Part shown: positions 7,591-8,321 of the stretch, piece after piece | Layout: the number at the start of each line of letters is the position of its first letter | Position numbering within the stretch: the stretch's first letter is position 1 | Assembly: GCA_021795055.1 (NCBI GenBank) | Contig: JAJYPW010000035.1 | Span: forward strand, 1-8,321 | DNA length: 8,321 nt | Origin: Thermoplasmata archaeon | Lineage (GTDB): Archaea > Thermoplasmatota > Thermoplasmata > Thermoplasmatales > Thermoplasmataceae | Direction: 5' to 3' | Program-made: the position numbers and the translations under genes | Notes under the pieces: model-generated | What the model was told of the DNA's origin: nothing | The model's input: only the letters and a program-made list of their open reading frames with translations | The model's database searches: none

Positions 7591-8021
7591 CGGGTTGGCG
7601 TCTTCCACTCCTCTTCGGGAATGGTGTTGTAGAAATCAAAGACGTTTTCCTCGACAACGGGCGCCCTTTCGGATGGCAGCGTGGCGAGTTCCTCAATCCT
7701 GTCGGTGTTCAGGAGCCAGTAATGTATTCTCCATTCCCGGCCGTCAAAAAGCGTTGTTTCCTCCCTCTCGGTTTGAAGCACCCCGATATCCTCCATGGTG
7801 TAAAATGCGTCCCTGTCTTCCGGCTCCAGCATATTGTCGATAACCCTGTCGCTGTAACCGAAGAAGTTTATAAGGTGTTCTGCGGCATGCAGTGACTCCT
7901 CCCTGCTCATCTTTCTATTTTGCAGGCTAAGTCCCATACTGATGGCTGAAGATAGCTTGTCGAGGTCCGTATAGTGCTTCCCTCTGTGGATGGGAACACC
8001 GTTTCCGCGAGTATTAGGCAT
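7587..8021 (-). CDS. Small conserved-looking archaeal protein, possibly DUF6015 family
   Basis: The product is 144 residues, soluble, without cysteine or membrane segment. It probably belongs to an uncharacterised archaeal family (I think DUF6015, from memory and unchecked). Residues 20-60 look helical (DLDKLSSAISMGLSL, then MSREESLHAAEHLINFFG), followed by RVIDNMLEPEDRDAFYTMEDIGVLQTE, which resembles helices leading into a winged-helix or similar fold. Then comes EETTLFDGREWRIHYWLL, which looks like a beta hairpin, and an acidic tail ending FYNTIPEEEWKTPTR. The function is unknown. It is the first gene of the cluster and its TGA overlaps the rli GTG start by four bases, which points to coupled translation and perhaps a ribosome-related role (inference). 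GTGAT at 8025-8029 can pair with the 16S 3' end and supports the ATG at 8021; an inner Met29 is less likely. Confidence 0.82.
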   Translation of the reverse strand: MPNTRGNGVPIHRGKHYTDLDKLSSAISMGLSLQNRKMSREESLHAAEHLINFFGYSDRVIDNMLEPEDRDAFYTMEDIGVLQTEREETTLFDGREWRIHYWLLNTDRIEELATLPSERAPVVEENVFDFYNTIPEEEWKTPTR

Positions 8022-8067
8022 CGTATCACTTTTGTCTCAAAGAGCGCGAATTCAATAATCGTACCAC

Positions 8068-8091
8068 CGTTAATAAGCCTTTTTAAATAAG
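8068..8091 (-). promoter_or_regulatory. Putative promoter region of the rli-tgtA-helicase operon
   Basis: The minus strand carries two AT-rich boxes, CTTATTTAAAAAG (8079-8091) and CTTATTAACG (8068-8077). Archaeal spacing predicts starts near 8060 or 8047, giving a leader of about 25-40 bases that contains the GTGAT ribosome-binding sequence. The TTTAAA core is symmetrical and could also serve the plus strand. Which box is used cannot be told from sequence. Confidence 0.5.
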
Positions 8092-8133
8092 AGGATAAAG
8101 AAAACGCAACCCAAGGGACGAAATACGAAGAAG

Positions 8134-8143
8134 TCAAATTAAG
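8134..8143 (+). promoter_or_regulatory. Possible TATA box of the 50-residue plus-strand ORF
   Basis: TCAAATTAAG is centred about 25 bases before the ATG at 8164, the spacing expected for a leaderless archaeal gene. The match to a TATA consensus is modest, and its use depends on the ORF being real. Confidence 0.3.
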
Positions 8144-8163
8144 CATGAAATCCCTTACTGGAT

Positions 8164-8316
8164 ATGGTCGACAGGTTCGCCTTTCCCTTTCAGGAAGTGG
8201 AATCAGCCTCCGGCGTGAGAAAGTTTCATGTTTTTGGGAAAAAGGATGGCCCTGCCGGGTTGAAGCTCAACGGAGTCATATTTTCGGAGATGATAACTGA
8301 ACTGACCCGGGATTAA
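8164..8316 (+). CDS. Possible small protein of 50 residues, unrecognised
   Basis: An ATG-to-TAA frame of 50 residues lies in the otherwise gene-free right end, divergent from the operon. The product begins MVDRFAFPFQEVESASGVRK, continues with HVFGKKDGPAGLKLNGVIF and ends SEMITELTRD. Its composition (balanced charges, hydrophobic strands, glycine turns) is more protein-like than those of the other two forward frames. There is no Shine-Dalgarno, but a weak TATA-like box has leaderless spacing. I do not recognise any family. It could equally be a chance ORF. Confidence 0.42.
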   Translation: MVDRFAFPFQEVESASGVRKFHVFGKKDGPAGLKLNGVIFSEMITELTRD

Positions 8317-8321
8317 GATCG

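Noticed and set aside
7591..7608. Six-residue extension of ABCE1 from a GTG at 7608
   Set aside because: Relatives begin right before the HVAI segment, the purine-rich stretch is too close to 7608, and the GTG at 7590 forms a GTGA overlap. It remains possible.
7907..8146. Minus-strand ORF of 79 residues at the operon front
   Set aside because: It runs through the promoter region in a different frame from the 144-residue gene, which has a Shine-Dalgarno and a coupled stop.
8145..8300. Alternative plus-strand ORF of 51 residues from the ATG at 8145
   Set aside because: Its composition is rich in Trp, Cys, Arg and Ser with few acidic residues. The overlapping frame from 8164 is more protein-like and has better promoter spacing.

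Overview
The window looks like chromosomal DNA of an archaeon, most likely a member of the Thermoplasmatales or a close relative. The reasons are an archaeal-type tRNA-Leu(UAA) without encoded CCA, an ABCE1/Rli1 ribosome-recycling ATPase, a full-length archaeosine tRNA-guanine transglycosylase with a C-terminal PUA domain, and AT-rich TATA/BRE-like boxes about 25 bases before start codons that lack Shine-Dalgarno sequences (leaderless genes, common in this group). The assignment below order level is inference. I see no insertion sequence, phage gene, CRISPR array or rRNA.

Layout. The left edge holds the N-terminal part of an Lrp/AsnC-type regulator (minus strand, cut by the window edge), followed by a short gene-free gap and a 91-residue uncharacterised protein (minus strand). 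A gene-free stretch of about 270 bases ends in the promoter of a plus-strand tRNA-Leu(UAA) gene. The tRNA converges on a long minus-strand gene cluster that fills most of the window. Read 5' to 3' this cluster is: a 144-residue small protein (possibly a DUF6015-type family), rli/ABCE1, tgtA, and a 904-residue UvrD/AddA-like helicase with a C-terminal RecB-type nuclease domain. A TATA-rich intergenic region lies upstream of the cluster, and a possible 50-residue plus-strand gene sits at the right edge.

The four cluster genes are packed as an operon. Small gene to rli is a 4-base GTGA overlap, rli to tgtA is a 10-base gap, and tgtA to helicase is a 23-base overlap with a clear Shine-Dalgarno inside the tgtA end. 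Two products act in translation (ribosome splitting and recycling; archaeosine synthesis at tRNA position 15). The last is a DNA helicase-nuclease, so the operon joins translation and DNA processing. The tRNA-Leu in the same window carries G15 and C48, so it is a plausible substrate of the encoded TgtA.

The clearest anomaly is in TgtA: two of the three cysteines of the usual CxCxxC zinc site are replaced by Pro and Ser, while the catalytic motifs and PUA domain remain. Other points worth a second look are the stand-alone helicase-nuclease with no AddB/RecC-like partner nearby, the DEM instead of DEP in the first ABCE1 Walker B/D-loop, and two small uncharacterised genes with leaderless-type promoters.
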